Notes under the pieces: model-generated | The model's database searches: none | Seen by the model: the letters and a program-made list of their open reading frames with translations, nothing else | What the model was told of the DNA's origin: nothing | Made by a program: the position numbers and the translations under genes | Source: Macrothele yani | Lineage: Eukaryota > Arthropoda > Arachnida > Araneae > Macrothelidae | Direction: 5' to 3' | DNA: 64,000 bases | NCBI GenBank assembly: GCA_039090855.1 | Contig: CM077005.1 | Coordinates: 18,391,921-18,455,920, forward strand | Shown here: positions 33,009 through 45,315 of the stretch, one piece after another | How the letters are laid out: every line of letters begins with the position of its first letter | Position numbering within the stretch: position 1 is the first letter of the stretch

Positions 33009-33156
33009 TGTGACGTACTACAGAGGTAAAGCACTTGTCAAGACGACAAATCTACAGCGATACGTTCCGTCCGTGTAGCTTAGTTGGGAAAGCATCTTAC
33101 TCCGGAGTGAGAAAGCGCGTATTCGATGTCGTCACGGACAAATTTGTGTTTTCATA
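33009..33156 (+). mobile_element. Solo LTR with tRNA-like cloverleaf
   Basis: 148 bp from TGTGACGTACTACAG to TGTGTTTTCATA, flanked by TAAT (33005-33008 and 33157-33160). The embedded tRNA-like part, 33069-33139, has a perfect 7-bp acceptor stem (GTCCGTG/CACGGAC), D arm from GTAGCTTAGTTGG and a TCCGGA anticodon loop. Architecture and start match the LTRs at 3456/3878, with a different body sequence. A 60-nt leader precedes the tRNA part, as in those LTRs. Confidence 0.7.
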
Positions 33157-33663
33157 TAATAATAAATAAACTTCACAAAAATGTGTTATTTTTGTCCCTA
33201 ATCACACTAATTAATATATGCGGGTTCTAGTCTATGCTTTCGTCAGCAGAAAGAGTGCAATACGGCATTCCATTCTTTCTATTATAGATATATTCCTTAT
33301 CTAGGTACTTGGAATTTATCTGGATCTACACGAAACTCTCCTTGTGAATGGTCGTCACACATAATAACTGGTGCGAACCGCAGAGCTTTATATTCTGGCG
33401 GAGATAGCGAAGAGGATCGGAACCACAAAACACCCGGAAAAAACTTGACTTCAAGCGTTGAAACCACGAGAAACTTGAATATGCAGTTTAGATAATTCTC
33501 ACCAAATTTCGAAAGCGCAACCACCTAGCTGCGTGGTGTTAATGGTCAACGTTTTTTCAACCAAGTTCACGTTTCGTTCAGCAGCACACGTTTTCTTAAA
33601 CTATAAATGCTATTTTACATTTAACTATGTAATTATAAATGCTATTGTTTTGTGTTATTATAT

Positions 33664-34340
33664 ACACCGATCAGCGAAAACATTAAAACCACCTCAGCGT
33701 TATGCACAAGCTCGTGTGCAGCTAATCAGCGTCACGTGTCTAGGTTTTTTTCTTTTTTTGATTGGAGGTTTAACGACCACCATGAGCAACTCAATGGGCT
33801 ATAAGCAGTCACCCGTCCCTAATTTAGGGTCACTGGTTCCAGGGAAGGGAGAGAGCCAGTGCCGTAAGACAAACACAACATCCATGCCTCACCGGGATTC
33901 GAACCCGGACCCCTTTTGGACGAATGATCAGAGGCCATCACTTAGATCACTGCGCCACCGGGGCGACCACGTGTCTAGGTTGCACATGATATAGTATATA
34001 ATACCTGGATTGGAGCTCTCTCAGTCAGTATTTCGTTTCGCCATAACATGGGAAAAGCAAAGGATTTAGCTGATTTTGACAAAGGACAGATCGCGCGTTA
34101 TGGTAAGAAGCCTTGATAAGAGCATCTCCGAAACAGCGACACTGGTAGGATATGCAGTAGTTAGTACCTGTCAAAGATGGTCCGCAACAGATGACACTTC
34201 CAGCCGTCGACAACACGTGAGCACCGCCTTATTGACGCCAGAGATCAGCGCAGACTATCTCGTCTTGTCCGCAGTAACAAGAGGGCTACTGTGGCCTACA
34301 TTACCGATAATTTCAATTGTGGTGAAGGGCCCCATGTGAT
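33664..34340 (+). pseudogene. Tc1-like element, 5' part
   Basis: Begins with a Tc1-type terminus, TACACCGATCAGCGAAAACA, followed by TTAAAACCAC. From 34048 the frame reads MGKAKDLADFDKGQIARYGK, then, after stops, SISETATLVGYAVVSTCQRW and RRLSRLVRSNKRATVAYIT-like residues. That is the HTH region of a transposase family distinct from the one at 28976. The catalytic part is missing. SINE-A at 33745 is inserted in its leader. Confidence 0.82.
33745..33967 (-). repeat. SINE-A with TSD, minus strand
   Basis: Well preserved, tail first (T-runs then GATTGGAGGTTTAACGACCA) and ending ACTGCGCCACCGGGGCGAC. TSD CACGTGTCTAGG at 33733-33744 and 33968-33979. Nested in the Tc1 leader. Confidence 0.92.
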
Positions 34341-34945
34341 TGTAAACACATAATCATAGTGGCAAGTATTTTTGTTACATTTTATTTATGGAAGGAATTT
34401 TCAACATAATATCGATACTGTAGCTATGGTTTGGATTTTTACTCGCCAGCAAACAAAGTATGAACAAAAATTTCCAACGTGAACTGAAAGAGAATAACGG
34501 GAAAACCTTATGTCCAAGGGCTGTGTGCAATTATATTCATTAGTGATCATGGCAATTGAACTAGGCATGATCAAAAAACTAATTATAGAAGCTCAGAAAA
34601 TACTAACAAACAACTAGATTTAAGTTTCTGATATTAGAAAGCAACCTGGTTTTATGGCAAATTTTTATATAAATTATTCATTACAAAATTTCAGTAAAGG
34701 TAAAATAGCCCCCCTCCCCCTCCCCAATACACGCACACACAAAATCAGCTATTTACTTCCACCAGTGGCTAAAACATATGTTACGAAGATTAACAAAACG
34801 TTTCCCATAGCAGAAGGAAGGTATTAGAGACAAAAAGATTTTTAAATCGATCAGTTAAAAGGAGAGATATAGAAGGAAGCATGATATAACTATGCGTTTC
34901 AGCGGACGAATTTTGCATAATGGAAACAGGAGAACAGCATTCTTC
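34341..34945. other. No recognisable feature
   Basis: AT-rich unique sequence. Confidence 0.4.
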
Positions 34946-34949
34946 ATAG

Positions 34950-35960
34950 CAAAAGCTATGCTAAGAAAAAATAACTTTTCAAATACGTCTGCCGGAAGCA
35001 GAGATAGCAAGAAAAACCCTTACAAACCCTAGTGGGAAAGTTGTACATTATTTGAAGAGGATATTCTTATTGTAGCAAAAATCTTATTCACTCTCCATCT
35101 TTTATTATAGCGAATGGCATACAGTAAAAAAAAGAAATCTCTTAATAGGGTTTTTACAAGCAGAAATAGCCTGCAAAAAGAAGTACACTAACGCCACCTA
35201 GCGGCAGAATTGTCAACCAAAAATCTCCTCAAACACAAACCTAAAGTGTTACATAAGGTAAATGGTATCTGGTGTTAAAATAATTTTTTAAATCACACAT
35301 TTAGAAGTACAGTTATTAAGAAAAATAGATTAAATATTTGCGCCCCTAGCGGCAAAATTGTGCATTATTTTGTGAAGAAAATACAAATAAGGAGTTTTCA
35401 TAAATAGGTATCGGATCGAAAAAGAACATTTTTCAGTCGGGTTTTTAGTCTGCAGATATTGCTGTAAACAGAAATGTGAGCTTACGCCCTCTAGTGGCAC
35501 ACTTGTGTGTTAAGAAATGTTTTAAATTTTATGACAAACATTTCGCACTGAAAATGTTCTCCAACAAAGAAAGAGTTTTTCAAATCGGACTCCTAGAAAC
35601 AGAGATATGGACAAAAATAAGATATACGTGTACCTCCCCTGGTGGAAAAATTGTGCACTGTTTTAAGCACGAAGTATTCTCAAACAGCTTTCCGAGTTGA
35701 GTGGTATCGGTTCACGGAAGAATTTTTTCAATCGAGTTTCCAGCTCAGATTTTGTTGCAAATGCATCAGAAGCAAAAATAAACATTTATGCTCCCTGGTG
35801 GCCAAACCATTCTTTACCAGAAATGAGAATTTGTATGCAAAACATTTTAACCTCAAGAGCTGTATCCGACTCAGGAAGAATTTTTCAAATGGGACTTTTA
35901 GAAGTGGAGATATTGGAAAAATTACGATTTACCTTTACGCCCCCTAGCGGAAAATGCATG
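34950..35960 (+). repeat. Degenerate ~150-bp tandem repeat with CTCF-like cores
   Basis: About seven old units, each with 'CCCTAGYGGCAAAATTGTGCATTATTT', 'TTTTCAAATCGGACTYYTAG' and 'AGAGATATTG'-like parts (shown here as separate short motifs). The core recurs at 35027, 35193, 35341, 35486, 35633, 35791 and 35938. The best, GCCCTCTAGTGGC and GCCACCTAGCGGC, match the inverse CTCF core CCASYAGRKGGC closely. Apparent ORFs are not coding. Confidence 0.75.
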
Positions 35961-36349
35961 CATTATTTGAAAAAGGGACTGTAACTAAAATAGTCTTTGC
36001 TATAAATGTCATCGAAAGGAAAGAGAATGTCGATGAATTATACTTGTAATTTGTGTAAGATTTTTACGTTTGAAAATCGTGTCTCTGATTTTGCAGTTTT
36101 CAGAGCTTTTGCCCCTGAGACAATAAATTGTGTACTTCACATCAAAAGATAACTAACGGTAGTCTGCCCTCACTTCACTGCTTTAGCAGTATCCATTTCT
36201 TAGATACCACGAGTGCTTCTCTCCTATATTCCTGACACCGACTCTTGCTGTAGCAGCGATTCGTGTCTTGTCGATGAAATACAACAGAAATAAACTGGCA
36301 GCCCCTTTGTCCGAGGTCCTGGTTAATCGTCCGAGTGGGTCTGGGTTCC

Positions 36350-36545
36350 TCTTGTTTGTTTGTTTCGACGTTCAACTACTTACATAAGTAACTCAAAGGC
36401 TATAAACAATTTCCCGTCCCTAATTCGGGGCAGTTAATTCCAGGGAAGAGAGAGGCAAATGCGCCACGTATGACTCATCCAGATTCTAACACGGGCCCGT
36501 CTAGGACGACCAACCAGAAACCTACGCCCTGTCCCCTTGGGTACA
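36350..36545 (-). repeat. SINE-A, decayed, minus
   Basis: TTTCCCGTCCCTAATTCGGG and AATTCCAGGGAAGAGAGAGG mark the body; the head is poor. Directly abuts a plus-strand copy. Confidence 0.7.
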
Positions 36546-36720
36546 GGTGCGGCTGGAGTCTTGGACGAAGCGGGTTCGAGTTTTTAACTGCGTAGGTGGT
36601 GGACTTATCTGACAGCACTGGCTGTCCCCCTTTCTTGAAGCCAGTGGTCCTAAATTAGGAATGGGTAAAACCGAATAGCCTTCATACGCACTGTTTTATT
36701 GCTAGGGGTCGTGGTTATGT
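36546..36720 (+). repeat. SINE-A, decayed, plus
   Basis: GCGGGTTCGAGTTTTT (B box), GACAGCACTGGCTGTCCCCC and CAGTGGTCCTAAATTAGGAA; with the previous entry it forms a head-to-head pair. Confidence 0.7.
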
Positions 36721-37505
36721 TTGCATTTGGAATTATATCTGCAAAGAAACGTGTTTTACTTACGTGCTAGCAAAGGGGCTGGCAGCAGTAAAGGTTTGAC
36801 TGAAAGTACATATTCGCCTTATGGACCAACGTAGTTTCGGTTTACTAAAAATTATCAATATACTATTTTGTACTCAAACAGTTACTAATGGTTTCCAATA
36901 AGCGAAAAAATAAACTGTGGGCATTTTTTCTTATTCCAGGCACATATGCCTGACGTCAGGCGTTACATATGAATATACTTACAGTAAAACCCAGAATGCG
37001 GCCGCCGGAGAGAAACTCCGAAGAGGCCTACGCTAAACGTGGTTCCCTACGTCACCGCACAGAGCCGACTGTAGCCAAGAAACGCTTTTTTTCCGTTAAA
37101 AGTCTTAGGCTAAAAACACTCTGAAATAAAAGACTCCAGCTTAAAAAAAAAAAATTCTTTAGAAAACATATGCACAAAAATGCTAATTTACCACAAGTAA
37201 ACGGATCACAAAAATATCAGAAAATGATGATACACAGCCTAAATGGCATGGTATCGTCTCGACTATGATCATCACTTTGTTGAACACTTCCCCAAACAAT
37301 GGCCATTCTTCTTCGTTCGGAAATTCGCCTCGACATGTTAATTGGTTATTGTTTTTACGCATTTGTCTTAAAATAAGAAAAAGAAAAAGAAAAAAATTAC
37401 CGAATTTACCGCAAAAAATCTAGTTGCAAATCAAGCTTGCTTTCTGGAGAACAAATGTGCTGCCATCTATCGGTTAAGTCTGTGCTACGGAGAATTTTGT
37501 TTTTC
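36721..37505. other. No recognisable feature
   Basis: AT-rich unique sequence with a short AAGAAA-rich run at 37375. Confidence 0.4.
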
Positions 37506-37509
37506 CCTT

Positions 37510-37690
37510 TAATGGCGGGCTTTAACTACCAGCGTGATCCGCTCAATGGGTTATAAGCAGCAGCCCGTTCCTAATTTGGGGCCGTTGTTTCGGAAGGCGG
37601 CATCTAGTACCATAAGCCAAGCACACAACCCACGCCTCACACATCTCGGACAAACGGTTAGAGGGCAACGTTTGGAACACTTAGCGTTCT
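37510..37690 (-). repeat. SINE-A, decayed, minus
   Basis: CTCAATGGGTTATAAGCAGC and GCCCGTTCCTAATTTGGGGC; head partly lost. Confidence 0.7.
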
Positions 37691-37699
37691 ACGGAAATT

Positions 37700-38445
37700 A
37701 CCTAAAATCAATTTAAATTTTACGAATTTGAATTTCAAAAAGGGCTCTAAGCGTGCACAGGCAGGTGCTTCTGTGAGTTTATGCTAAACTTTAAACATCT
37801 ACGTTCCGTAGTTTGCTTTGTAGGCGACCGACAGACAGGAACAAAGACAGATAGCCATTTAATTATTACAGATTTGTAAACAAAAGAATGCTGGCAAAAT
37901 CATTTTTGATTTATCCTTGAACGACAAGGCCAATTTTCAGACTAAAGATCAAGGGTATGTGTGTACGCGAGGAGGAGAATCAAATTCCAATCGTATTTAA
38001 AACTTCCGTCTAGTAGCTGCATATTTTTTTCGTCAAGCTAATCTTAATGGTATGAGAACACACTAATTTCGGAATCCCCGCCCCCAACATGACTAGACTG
38101 TTATCTTAGCCCTATAACAACCTAGCATTAAGCAAACCCATCTTCCTGACACTAACCGATTACGCATACCGCGGACAACTTACGCACCTGGGTTCTAAAC
38201 CGCAAAAACAATGGTTTCACTGACCCTGACAGATGGCCAATACATCCAATGAACAAGGAAGTGATCTTAATTCTACTTCATAAAATCCTCTTTCACGTTC
38301 TTGTACATTGTATTTCAAGAGAAGCAATCCGATGTCCCATCTGTTGAAATAACAGGCAATTTTACCAAACTAGGCACTCTGATACATTTACCATAATTAC
38401 TTCTACGTCACATCTCTGTATGCTCATAAGAAATATTAAAGAAAT
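37700..38445. other. No recognisable feature
   Basis: AT-rich unique sequence; nothing supported. Confidence 0.4.
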
Positions 38446-38448
38446 AAT

Positions 38449-38616
38449 ACAATGCTCTAACGTGAGTCTAAAATTTCTTTTAACGGTGTTACAATGCTCT
38501 AATATGAGTCTAAAATTTCCTTTAATGGTGTTACAATGCTCTAATATGAGTCTAAAATTTCTTTTAATGGTGTTATAATACTCTAATATGAGTCCAAAAT
38601 TTCTTTTACTGGTGTA
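38449..38616 (+). repeat. 42-bp tandem repeat, 4 units
   Basis: Unit ACAATGCTCTAATATGAGTC + TAAAATTTCTTTTAATGGTGTT. The fourth unit is the most diverged. It is an in-frame period, so the minus-strand ORF with KRNFRLILEHCNTI repeats is an artefact. Confidence 0.92.
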
Positions 38617-38769
38617 AATAGAAAGACTCAACATTTGCCGAACTTTCACACTCCGCTAGGAGGCTCCGTCTGGGCTTAATTTTCAAAGCTTAAAACAGTA
38701 ACAGACAACACTGAAACCATTCATGATCATTTCTGAATCGTTTCAGCCTTGTCTGTTACCAGAGGAGGA

Positions 38770-38860
38770 TTGGTCAATTTTCCGGTTGCTGTGTGTTAAT
38801 TAAAGAAAAACGTGGAAAGAGCGATGACTTTGTCTATTTACATTGTCTCCGCGTATTTGG
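38770..38860 (+). repeat. Tail fragment of repeat at 39005
   Basis: TTTTCCGGTTGCTGTGTGTT then AAAACGTGGAAAGAGCGATGACTT matches 39107-39160. Confidence 0.7.
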
Positions 38861-39004
38861 AAGTTTTTCACCATTTCTCTCGCCCTTTGGATTTATTAGC
38901 TATAATTAAATAGCTTATGTCGTTAAACCTTAACAGATGGAGACGTCTCAGTTGCTGAGGCCACCCCTACGGATTTGTGAAGTCAGATGCTGACAGATAA
39001 ACAC

Positions 39005-39175
39005 ATATAGCGCCGTGGATTATTGGCACCATAGCGTAAGGCGAACGCACTCGGCTAGTTATCGAGAGATCTGGGATTCGACCCCAGCGGTGTCGAAATA
39101 CATTTTTCGGCTGCTGTGTGTTAAATTAAAGAAAAGCGTGGAAAGAGCGATGACTTTGTCTATTTCCACCGGAAT
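39005..39175 (+). repeat. tRNA-derived repeat (family B type)
   Basis: The head has a tRNA-like B box, CTGGGATTCGACCCCAG (39070), and the 3' part ends CGTGGAAAGAGCGATGACTT, shared with 32495 and 38770. Confidence 0.6.
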
Positions 39176-39179
39176 ATTT

Positions 39180-41109
39180 CCCGGTGGACCAATTCTCATC
39201 TGGACCACTCGAGAAATGGCCCACTATTTCTCGTATCCCCATTGTCCGGATTGTTTTGGAAGAACGAATAATTTGGTATTTAAGAATAAGAATCGTTAAC
39301 TTCACTTGAACTTTATATTATTTGTCTAAAACGTTAGTGTCTTAAAAGAAATGCATGTGTCCTTCTGTCTGTATATACAATATGTTGGAGCGTTTGTTCT
39401 AAAATGGCAAAGAAAAATTATCTCTACTTCAGCGAAAAATTCACCGCTGCACCAAACACGCTGTTATATATAATAAATTACGTTACCCTGTAAAAAAAAG
39501 TGGTGTGAATTCACGGAAAATTTCTGATAAGAACGTACAGCAAAATTGCCGGTGAGTGTCCGTCTTTTAACGGAATTTCCGTTTTTCTTAATTTCCGTAG
39601 ATTTTCCGTAGTTAGTAATTCCATTTATTGTAGAACAGTCCGTTTCAAATTTTTTTCGTATTTAGACCGAAATTTCGCAAAGTCCAACACTCTGAATATT
39701 TCAGCCCTTATGCAAGAGAACCCAAGCGCGGTGAGGATCAAATCCAGCCCATTTGAGTTGAAGCTGCGCGTCTTAACCACTGGGCCAGAATGCCACAGGC
39801 AACCAGGCTCACGTTCAAGGTAAAGCTTAACGGCGCGATGGTGACTTTTTTTTTTTTTTTTTTTCCCCATTAATGGGAGTAATTTAGTCAATTTATTTTC
39901 TATTGGATTGGAGCTTGTTATTTTTTTAATACGTATGTAATAATTTGATTTTTTCTGTAGGAGGTCTTATTACAAACTAATTACAAGGATATCTTATTTA
40001 GGAGGTCTTATTTTTTATAAGGCCTCCTAAATAAGACCATTTTATCATTATTTATTCTTATATATTTTTTATTAGTTTTTATTTTATATATATATATTTT
40101 TTTTTTTTTTTTTTTTTTTTGAGGTTTTCTTACAAGGAGTCTTATTTTTTCATCGTGATTTTTCGAAGCAACAGAATGATTTGGAGTTTGAGATCTTTTC
40201 TTCAACTGACAATAATTTTCAATTATCTTTAAGAGAAGGTGCAATGTATTGTTTTATAATATTATTTCACAAAACTTCTGAATATAAATTTTACTCTAGA
40301 TAGCTATATAGCTTTTGCCTTAAAGACTCCACAGACTGATACATAGACATCGTACAATCACGTGTGCAAAAAATTAAGTACCCGGTTTCTTACGGTAACA
40401 CAATATACAATATAGCTGATGCACAAAATGCGAAAAAGGAGAAAAAACATCTGTGACACAGTAACAAAAATTTATGCGCTGTATTATCCACAATATCTCG
40501 CTATAGAACTTCAAAATCAAATACTTCGACAGACTATTGAAATTTAACAGTTAATCAAATCCCCAAGGACTCCCGTGAACATTTCCTATTACCAGAAATG
40601 CTTGGCCATATGGATACATAAAAAGTGAGAACGGAGTTTTCCCGTTAAAACAAGGAAAGAATTGCGGAAAGGTTTTTGAAAATTCAGAATTTTTCTGCCG
40701 TACGAAAAATCCGTGATATTCAGAGTTTTTTCTTTAATTTCACGGAAAGAGTTGCATGAGAAACATGCTTCGTTAATTCACGAAAGAAATCACAGAAAGT
40801 GACTCGTGAATTGCAGATTTTTTTATTTTACAGTGTAACTACGGTTACGCATAGGTGTTGGGCTTGGAGCAAAAGGAATATTGGTAGGCCCTACCCTCCA
40901 TTTGGATCAAAAGGGATCAAAATGATAGTTCATGAATCAAAATGTTTTTCACTTCATTTTATTTCATTTTTTTTCAGTTGCAACATTATATTACGCATCA
41001 TAATTTCATTGCAACAATATACAAATACTGTAGCAATCACGAAGAGGAGGGAAAAGGCTATAAGATCTGATATGACCCTCATCTCCCTAATCAAAGGAAA
41101 AGAATGAAA
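39180..41109. other. AT-rich, with a short hairpin and poly(T)
   Basis: 39989-40035 is a short palindrome (TTATTTAGGAGGTCTTAT / ATAAGGCCTCCTAAATAAG). Poly(T) runs at 39848-39864 and 40098-40120. No gene found. Confidence 0.5.
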
Positions 41110-42720
41110 AAGCTCAGTCTTCAAGGTGGTACTAGCAACAATTTTAAATCTTCAAAGAGGTACTAGTAACAATTTTAAATCTTGGAGGAGGTACTAGTAA
41201 CAATTTTAAATCTCCAATTAGGTACCAGTAACAATTTTAAATCTTCAAGGAGGTACTAGTAACAATTTTAAACCTTCAAGGAGGTATTAGCAACAATTTT
41301 AGATCTTCAAGGAGGTACTAGCAACCATTTTAAACATCCAGGGAGGTACTAGTAACAATTTTAAACCTTCAGGGAGGTACTAGTAACAATTTTAAATCGT
41401 CAACGAGGTACCAGCAACAATTTTAAATCTTCAAGGAGGTATTAGCAACAATTTTAGATCTTCAAGGAGGTACTAGCAACCATTTTAAATCTTTAAGGAG
41501 GTGCTAATAACAGTTTAAATCTTCAAGGAGGTGCTAATAACAATTTTAAATCTTCAAGGAGGTACTAGTAACAATTTCAAATCTTCAAGGAGGTACTCGC
41601 AACAATTTTAAATCTTCAAGGAGGTTCTAGTAACAATTTTAAATCTTCAAGGAGGTTTTAGTAATAATTTTAAATCTTCAAGGAGGTACCAGTAACAATT
41701 TTAAATCTTCAAGGCGGTACTAGTAACAATTTTAAATCTTCAAGGAGGTACTAGTAACCATTTTAAACCTTCAAGGCGGTGCTAGTAACAATTTTGAATC
41801 TTCAAGGAGGTACTAGTAACAATTTTAAATCTTCAAGGATGTACTTGTAACAATTTTAAATCTTCAAGGAGGTACTGGTAACAATTTTAAATCTTCAAGG
41901 AGGTACTAGTAACAATTTTAAACCTTCAGGGTGGTACTAGTAACAATTTTAAATCTTCAAAGAGGTACTAGTAACAATTTTAAATCTCCAATTAGGTACC
42001 AGTAACAATTTTAAATCTTCAAGGAGGTACTAGTAACAATTTTAAACCTTCAAGGAGGTATTAGCAACAATTTTAGATCTTCAAGGAGGTACTAGCAACC
42101 ATTTTAAACATCCAGGGAGGTACTAGTAACAATTTTAAACCTTCAGGGAGGTACTAGTAACAATTTTAAATCGTCAACGAGGTACCAGCAACAATTTTAA
42201 ATCTTCAAGGAGGTATTAGCAACAATTTTAGATCTTCAAGGAGGTACTAGCAACCATTTTAAATCTTTAAGGAGGTGCTAATAACAGTTTAAATCTTCAA
42301 GGAGGTGCTAATAACAATTTTAAATCTTCAAGGAGGTACTAGTAACAATTTCAAATCTTCAAGGAGGTACTCGCAACAATTTTAAATCTTCAAGGAGGTT
42401 CTAGTAACAATTTTAAATCTTCAAGGAGGTTTTAGTAATAATTTTAAATCTTCAAGGAGGTACCAGTAACAATTTTAAATCTTCAAGGCGGTACTAGTAA
42501 CAATTTTAAATCTTCAAGGAGGTACTAGTAACCATTTTAAACCTTCAAGGCGGTGCTAGTAACAATTTTGAATCTTCAAGGAGGTACTAGTAACAATTTT
42601 AAATCTTCAAGGATGTACTTGTAACAATTTTAAATCTTCAAGGAGGTACTAGCAACAATTTTATATCTCCAAGGAGGTACCAGTAACAATTTTAAATCTT
42701 CAAGGAAGTACTAGTAACCA
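41110..42720 (+). repeat. 31-bp minisatellite with 774-bp higher-order repeat
   Basis: About 52 units of AGGAGGTACTAGTAACAATT + TTAAATCTTCA. The same ordered set of variants appears twice, 774 bp apart: CTCCAATTAGGTACC at 41212 and 41986, and the 1-bp-short unit TAACAGTTTAAAT at 41508 and 42282. This shows a recent segmental duplication of ~25 units inside the array. Confidence 0.95.
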
Positions 42721-42798
42721 TCATCCCCACATCCTTATCCACGTACAGACATAGAACACAAAGCGATGCTCCCACATCACGATTAGAAATTTCGTGGT

Positions 42799-43036
42799 AA
42801 GTAGCACAAAAATGTGGTGCTACACCAGCTGCCCCACTTTCTAAGAAAAGATACACCATCGTGCAGTGCAAACAAAACTAACAACATGATGCAATCTTGT
42901 ACCACAACGTCGTGGAGCCTTGTACCATAACGTGATGGAAAGTTACACCATGTTGTTGGGTTTTGTTTGCACCACATAATGGTGTATCTTTTCTCAGAAA
43001 GTGGTGTATAGCACCACATTTTGGTGCAACCTACTA
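42799..43036. mobile_element. Imperfect palindromic MITE
   Basis: Left arm AGTAGCACAAAAATGTGGTG, CCACTTTCTAAGAAAAGATA and GCAAACAAAACTAACAACAT is inverted in the right arm. The arms span most of the ~238 bp and leave a short centre. No TSD is obvious and the superfamily is unknown. Confidence 0.75.
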
Positions 43037-43039
43037 CAA

Positions 43040-44030
43040 AATGTTTAACAGTGCAGACTTACTGGTACTGGTTCATGGATCAAAATTGCAGTTATGAGTC
43101 AAAATAATGAGTAGACTTAAAAAGACGTCTATTCAAGGAGGTGTTACGAGTACCGTTGCACAGTAGACGATCAGTAACCAAATAAAAATAATTGCCTGGT
43201 ACAACATCGTCCCGTTTTGAGTATGGTTTGATATACTACATTCAATCATGAATGGATTTCTTAAATTATTTCACTCTTAAATTGCTGTTAAAATTTGTTC
43301 GCGACTGAATTAGTTTTACAACGAATATTTCAACAGTTCTGTTTCATCCAGAAATTAACCGAAATTTGTTCATGAGGAAATTAATGAGGTGTTCCCCTGT
43401 GGGTAAGTGTGTTTCGGCAGTGGACCATAAGGCTAAAATTCCCAGCGTGGTTTCGTCCATCCAATCCGTCCCTGTTGTTTTACTGTTTTGAGCACTGAAA
43501 ATTAAGAACATACGAAGCCTCCCAGAGGAGTGCGAAAGCTCGGCAAATGTTGAATGTTTGCATTTTCACCGTGAAAGGAAATTTTAGACTCATATAAGTC
43601 TGTTGTAACACATAGATGCTGTAGTGTATTCGGCAATTAAAGAAATAAAATAAATAAAAATTCAAAACGAAATGAGGTAAGATGCAATCAATTACTTAGA
43701 ACTACAGAAGTTTTATTGTATTGGGACTTGTTGCCTGTACCTCATTAATTTCGATGTGTTAATTTCAAAAATTGTACTCAAATTTTTACATCACGTAAAT
43801 TGTTCCACGAAGTTTAATTTTTAAGTCACAGGATTAAGCGAAAAAAAAAATCAGGGTTTATGAGTTCCTAACTCTGCCCGATAGCCTTTAAAATAATGAA
43901 CTTCTTCGTGTAATAGCTCGGACTCCCGTAGCAGAATCGCGGCGACGGGCGACGTACGTCGCAGATTTTATTTTGGTCCTGCACACAAAAAGCATATCTC
44001 CAGAACCCTATTAAATCGTATCTATCAGAT
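43040..44030. other. No recognisable feature
   Basis: AT-rich unique sequence. Confidence 0.4.
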
Positions 44031-44930
44031 TCCCGATCGTGCAAGCAAGTTTTCCGTCTTTCAAAACTTTCCGAAAACGGAAGTTAGACGGATTGAAGAT
44101 TTCTCTCGTAACCGTAATTTTTCTCTCGCGATGTTTCCTCTGTCCGGTGTTGTTAAATATCATTTTATTGCATAAATGTGTGCACTTCAGCTTAGAATAC
44201 AGGTCTTAGTCTAACTTCCGTAAGTTAGACTCTATTTCAGCTTGAAATAGAGGCTTTAGTCTATCTTACGATTACATGACTCCGTCTAATTTCCGTTTTC
44301 GGAAAGACGGAGCCATGCAATCTTAATTTTTTTTTCTCGCGATGTCCCCTTTGTCTCGCATGGTTGCTAAATACCGTTTTATTACATAAACATCTGCATT
44401 TAAAATCGAAGATGGAGTAAATTTTCCGAAAATGGAAGTTGGACGGAACGAAGATTTCTACCGCAATCGTAAAATGCAGGCAAAGATTTTCGACAACGGT
44501 AGCTAAAGGCAAAGTAGATTTCTCCCATAATCATTTTTTCTTTTTCCGCGATGTTTTCCTAGCAAATTATTATTACTTAAATATCACTATTACATATGTT
44601 TCTATTTATGATCATCGTAAAATGCAGGCAAAGATTTTCGACAACGGTAGCTAAAGGCAAAGTAGATTTCTCCCATAATCATTTTTTTTTCTTTTTCCGC
44701 GATGTTTTCCTAGCAAATTATTATTACTTAAATATCACTATTACATATGTTTCTATTTATGATCAAAAATAAAGGAAAAATTTCCGAAAACGGAAGTAAG
44801 ACGAAACGAAGATTTCTTCCTAGTAATGTCCCGTCTTGTCCTGTATTGTTGTTAAATATAATTTTATTCTATAAATCTTTGTGTTTCAGCTTAAAAATGG
44901 AGGCACAGAGGGCAGAGTATTAAAATAGAA
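44030..44930 (-). repeat. Degenerate ~120-bp tandem repeat, inverse of 8835-9400
   Basis: Shares ACTTTCCGAAAACGGAAGTT, GAAGATTTCTCTCG and TTTGTGTTTCAGCTTAAAAA with the inverse of the 8835 copy. Within it, 44466-44613 and 44614-44765 are an almost exact recent tandem duplication of 148 bp. Confidence 0.8.
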
Positions 44931-45315
44931 AAAAAAAAAAAAAGGCCTAGAGGCTAGACTTTTTTTTTTTTTAGGTTGAAGAAATATAAGGTGGTAGTTT
45001 CTTTGTTTTCTTTTTTAATCTCTCCCCACAATTTTTTATTCTTTCTCACATGTAGTAGTTATCTTGCCATGTATCCTCCCGCATAATTATTGTAGCATCA
45101 TGAAATCTGTCGCAGATTGTTCAGGAACTTTCTGCTAGGGAGCCGAATATGAAACTGGCAACGCTTGAGGAGAGGAGGAAGAAGTACTGAGGGAGGACAG
45201 GGTAGCGAAAGACGTGGAAACAAGATTCAAACATGTCTGAACTTGTACACTCTATAAGGCTAAAAACTTCTAGTTGGAGATGAGTCCTTGAACAGTTGTC
45301 CGTTGTGTTTATTTA

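Noticed and set aside
33069..33139. A functional tRNA gene
   Set aside because: The cloverleaf is embedded in a repeated LTR-like unit with damage in the T arm, and related copies share flanks.
41110..42720. CRISPR-like regular array
   Set aside because: The whole 31-bp unit repeats without unique spacers, and the window is eukaryotic. It is a minisatellite.
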